DNA of 48,267 nucleotides from Microbacteriaceae bacterium (GTDB lineage: Bacteria; Actinomycetota; Actinomycetes; Actinomycetales; Microbacteriaceae), in assembly GCA_947378555.1 (NCBI GenBank), contig CANCKM010000004.1, forward strand, positions 1 to 48,267, read 5' to 3'. The stretch's first letter is position 1; every line of letters starts with the position of its first letter. Below are positions 26,961 to 37,600 of the stretch, piece by piece. Both the position numbers and the translations under genes were made by a program. The notes below the pieces were generated by a model. It made no database searches and was not told the DNA's origin. It saw only the letters and a program-made list of their open reading frames with translations.

Positions 26961-28481
26961 CTAGGATTCCTTTTCAAAGTCCTCTGGGTTAGACCAGACT
27001 CCGGCCTCGCCCTCTTTTTGCATCTCGGCTCGGATGGCTGCCTTGCGGTCCATTCGCTCCTGATATTCCTTGCGACGGTCCACGTTGGTGCGGCGTTCCG
27101 TGTTTGCAAAGCGCGGGTCGGTGCCACGCGGGCTGACCATGAGTTCGGCTGCCGAAGCGATTGTCGGCTCCCAGTCAAAGACGATGCCGGTTCCCGGACC
27201 GATTACGACTGTCGAACCAGCTGCTGCTCCGGCCTTATAAAGCTCTGCTTCGATGCCGATTTTGGCGAGCCTGTCGGCCAAGTAGCCAACCGCCTCTTCG
27301 TTACCGAAATCGGTTTGGGCTACCCAGCGTTCTGGTTTGATGCCGAGGATCCGGAAGAATTCTTCGTCGCCACTCTTTTCCTGCACAATTCGGAAGGTGC
27401 TCTCTTCACGCTTTGCCTGCATTAGCGTGATGCGTGGGCGAGCCGGTTCGGCCGCCTTCGCAGAACGGGATTCGTTTACCAAACCGGCCAGCGCGAAGTT
27501 CAGTTCGCGAAGCCCTTCGTGGCTCACTGCGGAAATCAAGAAGACGCGATAGCCGCGCTTCTCAAGTTCCGGCTTAACAAATTCGGCAAGCTCGCGGCCA
27601 TCGGGCACGTCTATCTTGTTGAGTGCCACCAACTGTGGCCTCTCGGTTAGCGGTAGTTCACCCTCGGGCACCTGATAAGCCTCGAGCTCAATCAGAATCT
27701 TGTCTAGATCGCTGATCGGGTCGCGGTTTGGTTCGAGAGTCGCGCAGTCCAAAACGTGAAGCAGAGCCGCACAGCGTTCTACGTGTCTCAGGAACTGAAG
27801 CCCTAGACCGCGGCCCTCGCTGGCACCCTCGATAAGACCGGGAACGTCGGCAATGGTGAAACGGGTATCCCCCGCCTGCACAACGCCCAGGTTCGGGTGA
27901 AGGGTGGTGAAAGGGTAGTCGGCAATCTTTGGTCTTGCAGCCGATAGAGCCGCAATCAGGCTAGATTTGCCAGCACTTGGATAACCGACAAGCGCAACGT
28001 CGGCAACCGACTTGAGCTCGAGAATGATGTCGCCACGCCAACCGGGAACTCCAAGCAGGGCAAAGCCCGGTGCCTTTCGTTTGGTGCTGGACAGAGCAGC
28101 GTTTCCGAGTCCGCCCATTCCGCCCTCGGCGACTACGAGTTCCATTCCTGGCTCTTCGAGGTCGGCAATTACCTTGCCCTTGGCGTCCTTAACAACTGTT
28201 CCAAGCGGAACTGACATTTGCAAACTTGCGCCATGTGCGCCATTTCGGAAGTCACCGGCACCATCGCCACCGTCGCCACCGGCTCGGTGTGGGTGAAAAT
28301 GAAAGTCCAGCAGAGTAGTAACCGCTGGGTCGGCAATGAGGCTGATGGTTCCGCCCTTGCCGCCATCGGCGCCGTCTGGGCCAGCCATTGGCTTGAACTT
28401 TTCACGTTTGACCGAAACACAGCCGTCGCCACCGTCGCCGGCGCGCAGATGAAGGGTCACTTGATCGACGAAACTGACCAT
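26961..28481 (-). CDS. obg: Obg/CgtA GTPase
   Basis: A 506-residue GTPase of 50S assembly and stress signalling. An N-terminal glycine-rich Obg fold (about 1-157) precedes a G domain with GYPSAGKSS, DVPGLIEGASEGRGLG and NKID, then an OCT domain (about 345-425) and a charged C-terminal extension of roughly 70 residues rich in Arg and Glu. The extra tail is common in Actinobacteria. Downstream of rpmA after an attenuator-like hairpin. Confidence 0.96.
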   Translation of the reverse strand: MVSFVDQVTLHLRAGDGGDGCVSVKREKFKPMAGPDGADGGKGGTISLIADPAVTTLLDFHFHPHRAGGDGGDGAGDFRNGAHGASLQMSVPLGTVVKDAKGKVIADLEEPGMELVVAEGGMGGLGNAALSSTKRKAPGFALLGVPGWRGDIILELKSVADVALVGYPSAGKSSLIAALSAARPKIADYPFTTLHPNLGVVQAGDTRFTIADVPGLIEGASEGRGLGLQFLRHVERCAALLHVLDCATLEPNRDPISDLDKILIELEAYQVPEGELPLTERPQLVALNKIDVPDGRELAEFVKPELEKRGYRVFLISAVSHEGLRELNFALAGLVNESRSAKAAEPARPRITLMQAKREESTFRIVQEKSGDEEFFRILGIKPERWVAQTDFGNEEAVGYLADRLAKIGIEAELYKAGAAAGSTVVIGPGTGIVFDWEPTIASAAELMVSPRGTDPRFANTERRTNVDRRKEYQERMDRKAAIRAEMQKEGEAGVWSNPEDFEKES

Positions 28482-28531
28482 ATGATCTCCTTAGTTACGC
28501 TTTGCGGGGTTGGTTGGTACTAAAACAGTAA

Positions 28532-28553
28532 AGGCGAGCCTTTGGGCTCGCCT
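28532..28553 (-). terminator. Hairpin between rpmA and obg, probable attenuator
   Basis: A perfect 9-bp stem (AGGCGAGCC/GGCTCGCCT) with a CAAA loop on the minus strand, followed by a weak T tract (TTTACTGTTTT). It could reduce transcription from the ribosomal protein genes into obg-proBA or protect the rpmA 3' end. Confidence 0.7.
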
Positions 28554-28574
28554 CGCTGCTGAAACAAAAAAACT

Positions 28575-28829
28575 TTATGCGGCTTCAACCACGTTCACAA
28601 CACGGCGACCAGCTTTGGTTCCGAAGTTTACGGTTCCTGCCTCAAGAGCGAACAGTGTGTCGTCCTTACCCTTGCCCACGTTTGCACCTGGGTGGAAGTG
28701 GGTGCCACGCTGACGAACGATGATCTCGCCTGCGTTTACGACCTGACCTGCATAACGCTTCACGCCTAGACGCTGAGCATTGGAGTCGCGACCGTTTCTG
28801 GTGGAGCTAACGCCTTTTTTGGATGCCAT
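28575..28829 (-). CDS. rpmA: 50S ribosomal protein L27
   Basis: An 84-residue L27, near the peptidyl transferase centre. [19 protein letters not shown] then [10 protein letters not shown] is the usual N-terminus, with no Firmicutes-type cleavable leader. [19 protein letters not shown] is also characteristic. It lies 18 bases after rplU. Confidence 0.98.
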   Translation of the reverse strand: MASKKGVSSTRNGRDSNAQRLGVKRYAGQVVNAGEIIVRQRGTHFHPGANVGKGKDDTLFALEAGTVNFGTKAGRRVVNVVEAA

Positions 28830-28847
28830 TTGGGATTAGTCCTTTAC

Positions 28848-29156
28848 TTACTTGATCTCGGTGACCTGAACGCGGGTCAGGTCCTGACGGTGACCCTGAC
28901 GCTTCTTGTACCCGGTCTTGTTCTTGTACTTCTGGATGATGATCTTTGGGCCACGGAGGTCGTTTAGAACCTCGGCGGTGACCTTGACCTTAGCTAGTGC
29001 CGCTGCATCGAAGGTGATCTTGTCACCGTCAACGAGAAGCAAAGCATGAAGTTGAATATTGCCATCAGCGTCAGCCTTGATTCGATCAAGTGTAACGATG
29101 GTGCCTACTGACACCTTTTCTTGGCGACCGCCTGCGCGGACAACTGCGTAAACCAC
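28848..29156 (-). CDS. rplU: 50S ribosomal protein L21
   Basis: A 102-residue L21 that binds 23S rRNA. The N-terminal [16 protein letters not shown] and the C-terminal [14 protein letters not shown] segment are diagnostic. It starts with GTG at 29156, seven bases after AAAGGG. It follows rne by about 98 bases with a candidate promoter between. Confidence 0.98.
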   Translation of the reverse strand: MVYAVVRAGGRQEKVSVGTIVTLDRIKADADGNIQLHALLLVDGDKITFDAAALAKVKVTAEVLNDLRGPKIIIQKYKNKTGYKKRQGHRQDLTRVQVTEIK

Positions 29157-29195
29157 AGATCTACCCTTTGTTCAAAAAAGAATGAATGTTGCATT

Positions 29196-29223
29196 GCATT
29201 ATCTCAGCGGCAACAAGGGACAA
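29196..29223 (-). promoter_or_regulatory. Weak candidate promoter for rplU-rpmA
   Basis: On the minus strand TTGTCC (29218-29223) and TAATGC (29196-29201) are 16 bases apart. The match is modest, but an internal promoter for the ribosomal protein genes is expected here. Confidence 0.3.
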
Positions 29224-29254
29224 GTCTACAGCCCTTATAGCTGAGGGTCAAACT

Positions 29255-31555
29255 CTATTGCTCGGCGTTTTGCGTTGAATTCGCCGATTCGGTCTTTTGT
29301 GCCAAACCAGCACTGCTCGCCCGGCGGGGTCTGCGTCTGCCTTGCCCGGCGGATTTTGGTTCTGGAAGAGCATCGAGCACTCCCTCAAGCATCTTTTCGG
29401 TGGAATCGGTGGAAGGCATTGAAGACTTCACCGCACCGGTCAGAACGATTGGAGAAGGTTCGCCGGCTGCCTCGTGAGCAGCCACAGTCGAGGCGGCGAT
29501 TTGAGCAACCACGTTATTAATTTCAACAGCACGCTCGGGAGTGACCACCTTGGCGGTTTCAAGCTTCGGACCGCGATTGCGCTTTGAGTTCCCCTGCTGA
29601 CGATTTTCGGAACCGGAGCCGCGTTCGCGAGCAGTGGTCGATGGCCCGGGTTCAGAACCAACACTCTTGCTTCTCATGATTGGCTCGTGGTGGACGATTA
29701 CACCTCTCGAGGCACAGGCCTCACAAGGCTCACTGAACGCCTCAAGAAGGCCTAGGCCCAGTTTCTTGCGAGTCATCTGAACCAGTCCAAGCGAGGTGAC
29801 CTCGGCCACCTGGTGCTTGGTTCTGTCTCGGCTTAGACATTCAATTAGACGTCTCAGCACAAGGTCACGGTTGGATTCAAGCACCATGTCGATAAAGTCG
29901 ACCACAATGATTCCGCCAATGTCGCGCAATCTGAGCTGGCGAACAATTTCTTCAGCAGCCTCGAGGTTGTTTTTCGTGACCGTCTCTTCGAGGTTTCCGC
30001 CCGAACCGACAAACTTACCCGTGTTGACATCCACCACGGTCATAGCCTCGGTGCGATCAATTACCAGGGAACCTCCGGAAGGAAGGTACACCTTTCGATC
30101 TAGAGCCTTGGAGATTTGTTCACCAATGCGGTACTGGTCAAAGACGTCTTTGTTTCCCTCGTACTTTTCGACTCTCTCCAAAAGATCCGGGGCAACCGAG
30201 GCTAGATAAGACTCGATTGTTTCTTGGGCGTCGGGGCCGGCGATAACCATCTTCTGGAAGTCTTCGTTGAAGACGTCGCGCACAATCTTGATTAGCAGGT
30301 CGGGTTCGGAGTGCAACAGGATCGGAGCCTGCGACTTCTCAACCTTCTTGCTGATAACTTCCCATTGAGCCTGAAGGCGCTGCACATCCAAGGTCAGCTG
30401 CTCTTCGGTTGCGCCCTCTGCTGCGGTTCGCACAATCACACCGGCATCCTCGGGCAAAACCTCTTTGAGAATCTTCTTGAGTCGGGCTCGTTCGGAATCT
30501 GGAAGCTTGCGAGAGATTCCGTTCATGCTTCCGTTTGGCACATAGACGAGGTAGCGACCCGGGAGCGAAACCTGCGAGGTTAGTCGAGCGCCCTTTTGAC
30601 CCACTGGGTCTTTGGTTACCTGAACCAAAACCGTGTCGCCCGATTTAAGGGCGAGTTCGATTCGACGCGGTTGGTTGCCAGTTTCGGCTAGTTCCCAATC
30701 GACTTCGCCGGAATAAAGCACGGCGTTTCGGCCACGACCAATGTCAACGAAAGCCGCTTCCATGGATGGCAGGACGTTTTGAACCTTGCCTAGGTAAACG
30801 TTTCCGATGAGGGACGCCTCTTGGGCCTTCGCAACGTAGTGCTCAACCAGAATTCCATCTTCAAGAACGCCAATTTGGATTTTGCCAGACTTCGAGCGAA
30901 CCACCATGGTGCGATCGACGGCTTCGCGGCGAGCCAAGAACTCTGATTCGGTGATGACCGGTCGACGCCTTCCGGCATCGCGACCGTCACGGCGGCGCTG
31001 TTTCTTAGCCTCCAGTCGGGTCGAACCTTTTACACGAGTTGGCTCATTGCTGAGTTCCTTGGGCTCGCGTGGGGTGCGCACCTTGACCACTGCATTTGGT
31101 GGAAGTTGATCAACAGCTACGTCTTCACCGGCACGACGACGAGTGCGACGTCTTAGGTGACCGTCGTCGGTTGCATCGGTTGCCTCCGGCTGGCGATCCT
31201 GAGTTTTGCGCTCGGGCGCTTTACGTTCGGTGGTTTTTCTTTCAACTGGTCGCCCGCGCCTGGAATCAATGACCGGGGTTGGCAAATCAGGTGCTTGAAA
31301 AAGCAACGAGGTAGAAAAAATCGGAGCGGGCGGCGCAACAACGGTTTGGGGTGCCTCGCTGCTGCTTGGGCTGGCAAACTCGACAGCCTCGGTGCTCTTG
31401 GCTTTAGCCCTTGAGTTTCTGCGCGCGGGAGCCTTTGCCGCCGGTGCCGTACCCTTTTCATCGGCTACAGTTTGTGCTACCTCGGTAGCCTCAACTGAAA
31501 CATCGGCAACCTTCTTAGGGCTGCGTGAACGTGGACTAGTTTCTTTATTCACCAT
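29255..31555 (-). CDS. rne: Ribonuclease E/G
   Basis: An endoribonuclease of about 766 residues that processes rRNA and starts mRNA decay. The N-terminal 220 residues are charged, low-complexity and probably disordered (many Arg/Lys/Glu/Pro), as in mycobacterial RNase E. The catalytic core then shows the S1 domain (NVYLGKVQNVLPSMEAAFVD), the DNase-I-like site with IDRTEAMTVVDVNTGKF and GIIVVDFIDM, and the zinc-link CEACASRG. A disordered Ser/Thr/Glu-rich tail follows. ATG at 31555 was chosen over the longer frame to 31594 because of a GGAG about 10 bases upstream. It probably heads the rplU-rpmA-obg unit. Confidence 0.93.
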   Translation of the reverse strand: MVNKETSPRSRSPKKVADVSVEATEVAQTVADEKGTAPAAKAPARRNSRAKAKSTEAVEFASPSSSEAPQTVVAPPAPIFSTSLLFQAPDLPTPVIDSRRGRPVERKTTERKAPERKTQDRQPEATDATDDGHLRRRTRRRAGEDVAVDQLPPNAVVKVRTPREPKELSNEPTRVKGSTRLEAKKQRRRDGRDAGRRRPVITESEFLARREAVDRTMVVRSKSGKIQIGVLEDGILVEHYVAKAQEASLIGNVYLGKVQNVLPSMEAAFVDIGRGRNAVLYSGEVDWELAETGNQPRRIELALKSGDTVLVQVTKDPVGQKGARLTSQVSLPGRYLVYVPNGSMNGISRKLPDSERARLKKILKEVLPEDAGVIVRTAAEGATEEQLTLDVQRLQAQWEVISKKVEKSQAPILLHSEPDLLIKIVRDVFNEDFQKMVIAGPDAQETIESYLASVAPDLLERVEKYEGNKDVFDQYRIGEQISKALDRKVYLPSGGSLVIDRTEAMTVVDVNTGKFVGSGGNLEETVTKNNLEAAEEIVRQLRLRDIGGIIVVDFIDMVLESNRDLVLRRLIECLSRDRTKHQVAEVTSLGLVQMTRKKLGLGLLEAFSEPCEACASRGVIVHHEPIMRSKSVGSEPGPSTTARERGSGSENRQQGNSKRNRGPKLETAKVVTPERAVEINNVVAQIAASTVAAHEAAGEPSPIVLTGAVKSSMPSTDSTEKMLEGVLDALPEPKSAGQGRRRPRRASSAGLAQKTESANSTQNAEQ

Positions 31556-31848
31556 TTCTGGCGTACTCCAAGCTGTCGTTCCCCGAGGCCACACTCACTC
31601 GGCCGAACGACTCAAATCTCATGCTATTCGCCGTTGCGAATAACCAAATCTAACTACGAGATACCTCTCACTGCTGATTTGGCAGCCCGATGGGTCTTAC
31701 GCTCAAACCAAACACGGTTCTCGACAAAATCTTTTGTCGCATCGAGTGTGGATCGATAGCAACTGCTTCAAGTATGGCACTTATTCTTAAAAAAGTCTGT
31801 AGCGGCTTGTCTAACCAATCCGAGAGCCTCTCATGCGATACTCGAAAC
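31556..31848. other. 293-base divergent intergenic region between rne and the VKOR gene
   Basis: The longest gene-free stretch in the window. It must hold the promoters of rne (leftward) and of the VKOR gene (rightward). A reading frame stays open through it in the VKOR frame, but its translation is not protein-like. One perfect 18-base palindrome is present (31722-31739). No RNA gene or repeat was recognised. Confidence 0.6.
31722..31739. promoter_or_regulatory. Perfect palindrome upstream of the VKOR gene
   Basis: CGACAAAA-TC-TTTTGTCG, two 8-base arms around a 2-base centre, about 110 bases before the VKOR start. Looks like an operator for a dimeric regulator; the regulator is unknown. Confidence 0.45.
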
Positions 31849-32490
31849 GTGAGCAAAATCGCGAATGAAGAAGACCTAGAAGTACAACCGACAAACTCTC
31901 TCGCGTGGAACATGATCATCCACGGTCTAATCGGTTGGATTGGCGCCATCGCGCTGACCCTCGAGCGCATTCACATCTGGTTGAACCCGGACGCAACCCT
32001 CAGTTGTGACCTTGCAGCATTCGTTTCTTGCAAGTCGGTGATGCTGCAGCACCAGGCGGCCGTGTTCGGCTTCCCGAACTCATTCGTCGGAGTTTTTGCA
32101 TTCATGGCTCCGATAGCTCTTGGCATCGCAAGTCTCATGGGCTACCGCTACAAGCAATGGGTTTGGCGAGTATTCTTCTCTGGCATTTTCATGGGCTTCA
32201 TCTTTTCACTCTGGCTCTTCAGCCAAAGTGTTTTCGTAATCGCGGTGCTTTGCCCCTACTGCATGGTGGTTTGGGCTGGCATGTTGCCGCTATTTTTCAG
32301 AGTTTATTCATTCGGAATCAGCGATGGATTTGTCGAGGCGCCAAAATGGCTCAAAGCCCGCTCCCAAGGTTTTTATGATTGGGCTTGGGTTTGGGCTTTG
32401 AGCCTTGAGGTATTTGTTTTGGTGACGATTATCGCCACCTTTTGGAGTCGTTGGCCAGGCCTTTGGATCAGCCTGACGATGTCAAACTGA
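31849..32490 (+). CDS. Vitamin K epoxide reductase (VKOR) family protein
   Basis: A membrane protein of about 213 residues with five hydrophobic helices. It has all four redox cysteines of the family: C53 and C61 in the outside loop (SCDLAAFVSC) and the CPYC pair C135/C138 facing the outer side. Bacterial VKORs reoxidise a DsbA-like partner using quinone and so drive disulfide formation in exported proteins. No thioredoxin-fold partner lies beside it or is fused to it. The start is taken as GTG at 31849, which gives a normal family length, but its ribosome site is poor. It converges on ndk with a 10-base gap. Confidence 0.88.
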   Translation: MSKIANEEDLEVQPTNSLAWNMIIHGLIGWIGAIALTLERIHIWLNPDATLSCDLAAFVSCKSVMLQHQAAVFGFPNSFVGVFAFMAPIALGIASLMGYRYKQWVWRVFFSGIFMGFIFSLWLFSQSVFVIAVLCPYCMVVWAGMLPLFFRVYSFGISDGFVEAPKWLKARSQGFYDWAWVWALSLEVFVLVTIIATFWSRWPGLWISLTMSN

Positions 32491-32500
32491 CCCAAGAAAC

Positions 32501-32917
32501 CTAGAACCAGAGAGCCAACTCGCGCTCGGCTGATTCGGTTGAGTCAGAGCCGTGAACCAGATTCTGCTGCACCTTCAAACCCCAGTCGCGACCCAGGTCA
32601 CCACGAATGGTTCCGGGCGCTGCAACGGTTGGGTCAGTCGCACCGGCGAGTGACCGGAAGCCCTCGATTACACGGTGCCCCGTGAGCTGAATAGCAACCA
32701 CACTGCCAGATGACATGAAGTCAATCAGTGGCTGGTAAAAAGGCTTTCCCTCATGCTCGGCGTAGTGCGCGGCTAGCAGTCCCTGCGAAGGCTGAAGCAA
32801 CTTTAGGTTGGTGACCTGATATCCCTTTGCCTCGCAACGCGCGATGATTTCGCCAATCAGATTGCGGGCTACGCCATCCGGCTTTACCAATACGAGAGTG
32901 TTTTGAGTTTCGGTCAT
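32501..32917 (-). CDS. ndk: Nucleoside diphosphate kinase
   Basis: A 138-residue NDK that balances nucleoside triphosphates using ATP. Catalytic H122 is in NLVHGSD, and the N-terminal LVLVKPDGVAR and RGDLG motifs are conserved. It lies 9 bases after the DUF4233 gene in the ileS-folC-DUF4233-ndk run. Confidence 0.97.
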   Translation of the reverse strand: MTETQNTLVLVKPDGVARNLIGEIIARCEAKGYQVTNLKLLQPSQGLLAAHYAEHEGKPFYQPLIDFMSSGSVVAIQLTGHRVIEGFRSLAGATDPTVAAPGTIRGDLGRDWGLKVQQNLVHGSDSTESAERELALWF

Positions 32918-32926
32918 TTTGGCTCC

Positions 32927-33295
32927 TTAGCCGATCGGTGTTGTGAAATTTTGCTTGGCCATGGCTGCTCGAGCCTTATCAATCGTTCCTCCGGCAATCA
33001 TCGCCCAAGCGTAAAGGCAGATGAAAACTCCCCCGACGAACCACATGAGTGGAACCCAAATGCCAGTTAGCAGAACTGCGAGTTGCAGAAACCAGCCCCA
33101 AACATACGAGCCGCGGCGGCCAAGAACCGCGGGAGTAAGAATCAACAGGAAAGTGATGGTCAGGCCAACACCCCAAACCACAGCGGCATCGGCGACTTTC
33201 AATCCAAAGCCAACCAGGGTTGCAAAAAACACCACGAAAGACTCGAAGGCCATGAGCATCGAAGCGAGGGTGCGTTTGGTTGAACGGTTATTCAT
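32927..33295 (-). CDS. DUF4233 membrane protein
   Basis: A 122-residue protein with three to four hydrophobic helices that occurs between folC and ndk across Actinobacteria. The N-terminal RSTKRTLASMLMAFESFVVFF (read as RSTKRTLASML and AFESFVVFF) is typical. It overlaps folC by 8 bases, implying coupled translation. Function unknown. Confidence 0.85.
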   Translation of the reverse strand: MNNRSTKRTLASMLMAFESFVVFFATLVGFGLKVADAAVVWGVGLTITFLLILTPAVLGRRGSYVWGWFLQLAVLLTGIWVPLMWFVGGVFICLYAWAMIAGGTIDKARAAMAKQNFTTPIG

Positions 33296-34667
33296 CTTCT
33301 GAAACTTCTTTCTGCTGCAGAATCAGTGCATCGCCAACCAAAGTGATTGAGCCAGACACGATGATCGCGTTATTCTTGCCACCGGCAGGCAGCATGGTTT
33401 TTGCAACACTGATGGCTGTTGCCAAATCGGGCTCAACTTCAACCCGTTCCGAACCCAAAATTTCTCGCGCTATTTCGGCAAGCACTTCGGCCTCGATGGC
33501 TCGGGGTGAACTTGACTGCGTGACAACGACCGAAACCACTGACTCATCGATTGCCATCAAGAAGCCTCGAGCGTCCTTCTCACCGAGAACCGAAATGACA
33601 GCAATCGCGAATGGATCTGAGAAGCTCTCGCTCAAAGCATTCGCAAGCGAGGCTCCGCCCGCTGGATTATGAGCAGCGTCCAGGATTACCAGCGGGTCTT
33701 TTGAAACAACTTGAAGCCGACCTGGTGAAGATGCGTCTGCCAGCGCCACGCGAAGCAGATCATCCATGATGCGTTGCGATCCACCACCCAAAAAGGCTTC
33801 AACCGCCGCTAACGCAAGGGCAGCGTTATGTGCCTGGTATTTCCCGTGGACGGGCAGAAAGAGGTCGTAATAGTTTCCCGCCAGACCCTTGAGCGAAAAC
33901 TTTTGGCCGGACGCAACATTCTCTTGCTCGAAGACCGAGAAGGATTCGCCTTCAAATCGAATAGATTCCGCGATTTCTGCAGTCTTGGCTCTCAAAACGA
34001 CTTCGGCATCCTCAGGCTGAGCACTAGACACAACTAGGGCACCGGCTTTAATAATTCCAGATTTGGTCTGCGCGATTTCCTGAATGTCTTTGCCAATTCG
34101 GTCGGTGTGATCCAAATCGATTGGGGTGAAGACGGCAACATCACCATCGGCAACGTTGGTGGAATCCCATTCGCCACCGATACCGACTTCGAGAACCAAA
34201 ACATCAACGGGGGCGTCTGCAAAAACTGCAAAACCCAGCACCGCGATCGCCTCGAAGAAGGTGAGTCGGTCCTCGCCCTCGGCGAGCAACTCGGCGTCAA
34301 CGATGTCCAGCAGCGGGGAGATTTCCTCCCACACCGAAACCAACCGTTCGTCACTTACCGGTTCGCCGTCAATCGCCATGCGTTCATTGAGCTTAATAAG
34401 GTGAGGGCTGGTAAAACGGCCGGTGCGCAGGCCGTGCTCGCGCAGGATGCGCTCGATGAACCTGGTGGTGCTGGTCTTACCGTTGGTTCCGGTCACGTGA
34501 ATGACTCGATAGGCCGTTTGGGGGTCACCGAGCAACTCAACTGCGCGGCGGGTTGGTTCTAGCCTCGGGCGAATCTTGTTCTCCGGAATGCGAGTTAGTA
34601 AATAGCTTTCGACCTCTGCCGCCCGCTTGGCCCAGTAGGCCTCGGTTTCTTTATTCATACCGCTCAT
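33288..34667 (-). CDS. folC: Folylpolyglutamate synthase/dihydrofolate synthase
   Basis: A 459-residue Mur-ligase-like enzyme that adds glutamate to folates and, in many bacteria, to dihydropteroate. The ATP-binding loop [10 protein letters not shown] is at 57-66, and [10 protein letters not shown] is near residue 318. The ATG at 34667 overlaps the ileS stop (ATGA); a second ATG at 34658 would also fit. It joins pabB/pabC as a folate gene in this window, though far from them. Confidence 0.95.
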   Translation of the reverse strand: MSGMNKETEAYWAKRAAEVESYLLTRIPENKIRPRLEPTRRAVELLGDPQTAYRVIHVTGTNGKTSTTRFIERILREHGLRTGRFTSPHLIKLNERMAIDGEPVSDERLVSVWEEISPLLDIVDAELLAEGEDRLTFFEAIAVLGFAVFADAPVDVLVLEVGIGGEWDSTNVADGDVAVFTPIDLDHTDRIGKDIQEIAQTKSGIIKAGALVVSSAQPEDAEVVLRAKTAEIAESIRFEGESFSVFEQENVASGQKFSLKGLAGNYYDLFLPVHGKYQAHNAALALAAVEAFLGGGSQRIMDDLLRVALADASSPGRLQVVSKDPLVILDAAHNPAGGASLANALSESFSDPFAIAVISVLGEKDARGFLMAIDESVVSVVVTQSSSPRAIEAEVLAEIAREILGSERVEVEPDLATAISVAKTMLPAGGKNNAIIVSGSITLVGDALILQQKEVSEDE

Positions 34668-37600
34668 ATTTTTGCAACCGAAATCGAGACCGATTGTCCG
34701 GATCCAACCGATACCGGCTCGGTCAATGAGTCAGAGGCCGTGAGCGAAAGCTGCAGGGTGAGAGTCTCTGACTTCACAAGCTCGGCGTGAGTTTCGATGT
34801 CATCCAAAACTGATTGTTCAGCGGCGATTTCGAGGCTAATCCGGTCGCTGACGTCAAGTCCAGCGTCCTTTCTCGCCTGCTGGATTTGACGAATCACGTC
34901 TCTTGCCAAGCCTTCGGCGGCCAGTTCGGCCGATACCCGACCGTCCAGAATCATGAATCCGCCACCAGGCAGAATGCCGATGTGGTCCTCTACCAAACCG
35001 TCCTCTGCGCCACTGGCAAAATCAGCCACGAGGTCAAGCGTGTATTCACCCTCAACGAGCGCTACCCCACCGACAACTACCGAACCATCAACCTCGGCCC
35101 AGTCGCCTGCCTTGGCTGCTTGAATAACCGACTGCACGCTCTTGCCAATGCGAGGTCCGGCGGCTCGCGAGTTGACGGTCAACCGTTTGATGACGCCGAA
35201 CTCGGTGGTCGAATCGAGCGAGAGCTCAACCAGCAAAACCTGCTTCACGTTTAGCTCATCGGCGATGATGTCGGTGAACTCAGACAGCGCATTCGCGTCT
35301 GTGGTCACGATGGTCAACCTAGCCAACGGCAGCCGCACCCGAAGCGAAGCCGCTTTACGCAGGCTCAGAGCAACCGAACTTACGGTGCGCACCTGATCCA
35401 TAGCCGCCACGAGCCCGGTATCCATCGGCAGGTTTTCGACTGAAGGCCAAGACTCGAGGTGAACCGAACGGCCACCGGTTAGGCCACGCCAGATTTCTTC
35501 GGTGACCAACGGAAGCAACGGGGCGGCCACACGGCAAAGCACCTCGAGCACGGTGTAAAGCGTGTTGAAGGCTTCGGCAGAACCGTCCCAGAAGCGGTCC
35601 CTCGAACGGCGCACGTACCAGTTGGTCAATACGTCGGAGAAATCCTTGAGTCTGGCGGCGGCCGAATAAGAATCGAAAGCGTTGAAGTCGGCTTCAACCT
35701 GCGAAACCAAATCACGGGCTTTGGATAACAGGTAGCGGTCGAGCACGTCGGTCGAATCGGTAGACCATTTGGCTTCGAAATCGGCGGCGTTAGCGTAGAG
35801 CGAGAAGAAGTACCAGGTGTTCCAGAGCGGAAGCAGAACCTGGCGCACGCCCTCGCGGATTCCCTGCTCGGTGACCGAAAGGTTGCCACCGCGCAGGATT
35901 GGGCTCGACATCAGGAACCAACGCATCGCATCGGCACCGTCGCGGTCGAGCACCTCGTTTACATCGGGGTAGTTGCGAAGCGACTTAGACATCTTCTGCC
36001 CGTCGTCACCGGCAACGATTCCGTGCGAAACGGCATTCTTGAAAGCTGGGCGGTCAAACAGCGCGGTCGAAAGCACGTGGAGGGTATAGAACCAGCCACG
36101 GGTTTGGCCAACGTACTCAACGATGAAGTCGCCCGGGTTGTGGGTTTCGAACCACTCGCGGTTTTCAAACGGGTAGTGCACCTGGGCAAACGGCATCGAG
36201 CCGGATTCGAACCAGCAGTCGAGCACCTCTGGCACCCGACGCATTGTCGACTTGCCGGTTGGGTCGTCTGGGTTTGGGCGAGTCAGGTTGTCGATGAATG
36301 GGCGGTGGAAGTCGGTCGGGCGAACACCAAAGTCGCGCTCGATTTCGTCTGCCGAACCGTAAACGTCGATGCGCGGATAGTTAGCGTCGTCCGACTTCCA
36401 AACCGGAATCGGTGCTCCCCAGAAACGGTTGCGGCTGATTGCCCAGTCGCGCACGTTGCCGAGCCACTTGCCGAACGAACCCTCTTTGGTGTGCTCTGGC
36501 ACCCAGTTGATGTCTTGGTTCAGTTCGAGCATGCGATCGCGCAGTTTGGTGGTTTCGACGAACCAGCTGGAAACGGCCTTGTAGATCAGCGGGTTCTTGC
36601 ACCGGTAGCAGTGAGGGTATGGGTGCTCGTAGCTGGCTTGGCGCAGCACGCGGCCGGCGGCCTTGAGGGCCTGCGAGATTGGCTTATTGGCTTCGAACAC
36701 GTGCTGACCGGCAAAGTCAGTGATGAGCGAGTTGAACTCGGCCCGCTCGTTTACCGAAACGTAGGTTGGAATGTTCGCGGCGTTGCAAAGATTTTGGTCA
36801 TCCTCACCGTAGGCCGGTGCCTGGTGCACGATTCCGGTGCCCTCGTTGTCGGCCACGTAGTCGCCGGCCAACACCTGCCAAGCGTTCGCAACGTCGAACT
36901 TGGTTTCGTCGGCGTAGTAGTCAAACAGGCGCTCGTACTTCAGGCCGGCCAAATCGGAACCCTGGTAGGTGGCCTCGATGGCCTCGATTGCCTCCTCGAC
37001 GGTCTCGTAACCCAAATCCTTGGCATAGCCACCAAGCAGTGACTTGGCAAGCAAATACTTGACCTCGCCAGCGGCTCCACCATCGGCGGCCCCGTTTGGA
37101 CCGGCGGTTAGAACTGCATATTCGATGGATGGACCTACGGCGAGCGCAAAGTTTGTCGGAAGAGTCCAGGGTGTCGTGGTCCAGGCCAGTAGTCGAACTC
37201 CTGCCAAGGCTTCGAAGCCGGCTTGTTCGGCGAGCGCCGGGAAGGTCACGGTGAGGGTTTGGTCTTGGCGTGGGCGATAAACCTCATCGTCCATGCGAAG
37301 TTCGTGGTTGGAAAGCGGAGTCTCACAACGCCAGCAGTAAGCCAGAACCTTGAAGCCTTCGTAGATGGGGCCCTTGTTGTGTAGCTCTTTGAAGGCCCAG
37401 AGCACGCTCTCGGTGTAATCGGCATCCAGAGTCTTGTAGTCGTTTTCGAAGTCAACCCAGCGAGCTTGACGGGTGACGTACTGTTCCCACTCCTTGGTGT
37501 ACTTCAGAACCGAGCTGCGGCAGTACTCGTTGAACTTGTCTACGCCAAACTTTTCGATTTCTGGGCGACCGCTAATGCCAAGCTGTCGCTCTGCCTCAAC

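Noticed and set aside
31690-31848. N-terminal extension of the VKOR protein from ATG 31690
   Set aside because: The extra 53 residues are not protein-like, contain no family similarity and overlap a palindrome that looks regulatory.
36023-37042. A 339-codon plus-strand open frame opposite ileS
   Set aside because: It lies wholly antisense to conserved ileS coding sequence, has no family motifs and is a by-product of codon bias; other antisense frames (for example 34107-34562, 10277-10708, 6524-7117) were dropped for the same reason.
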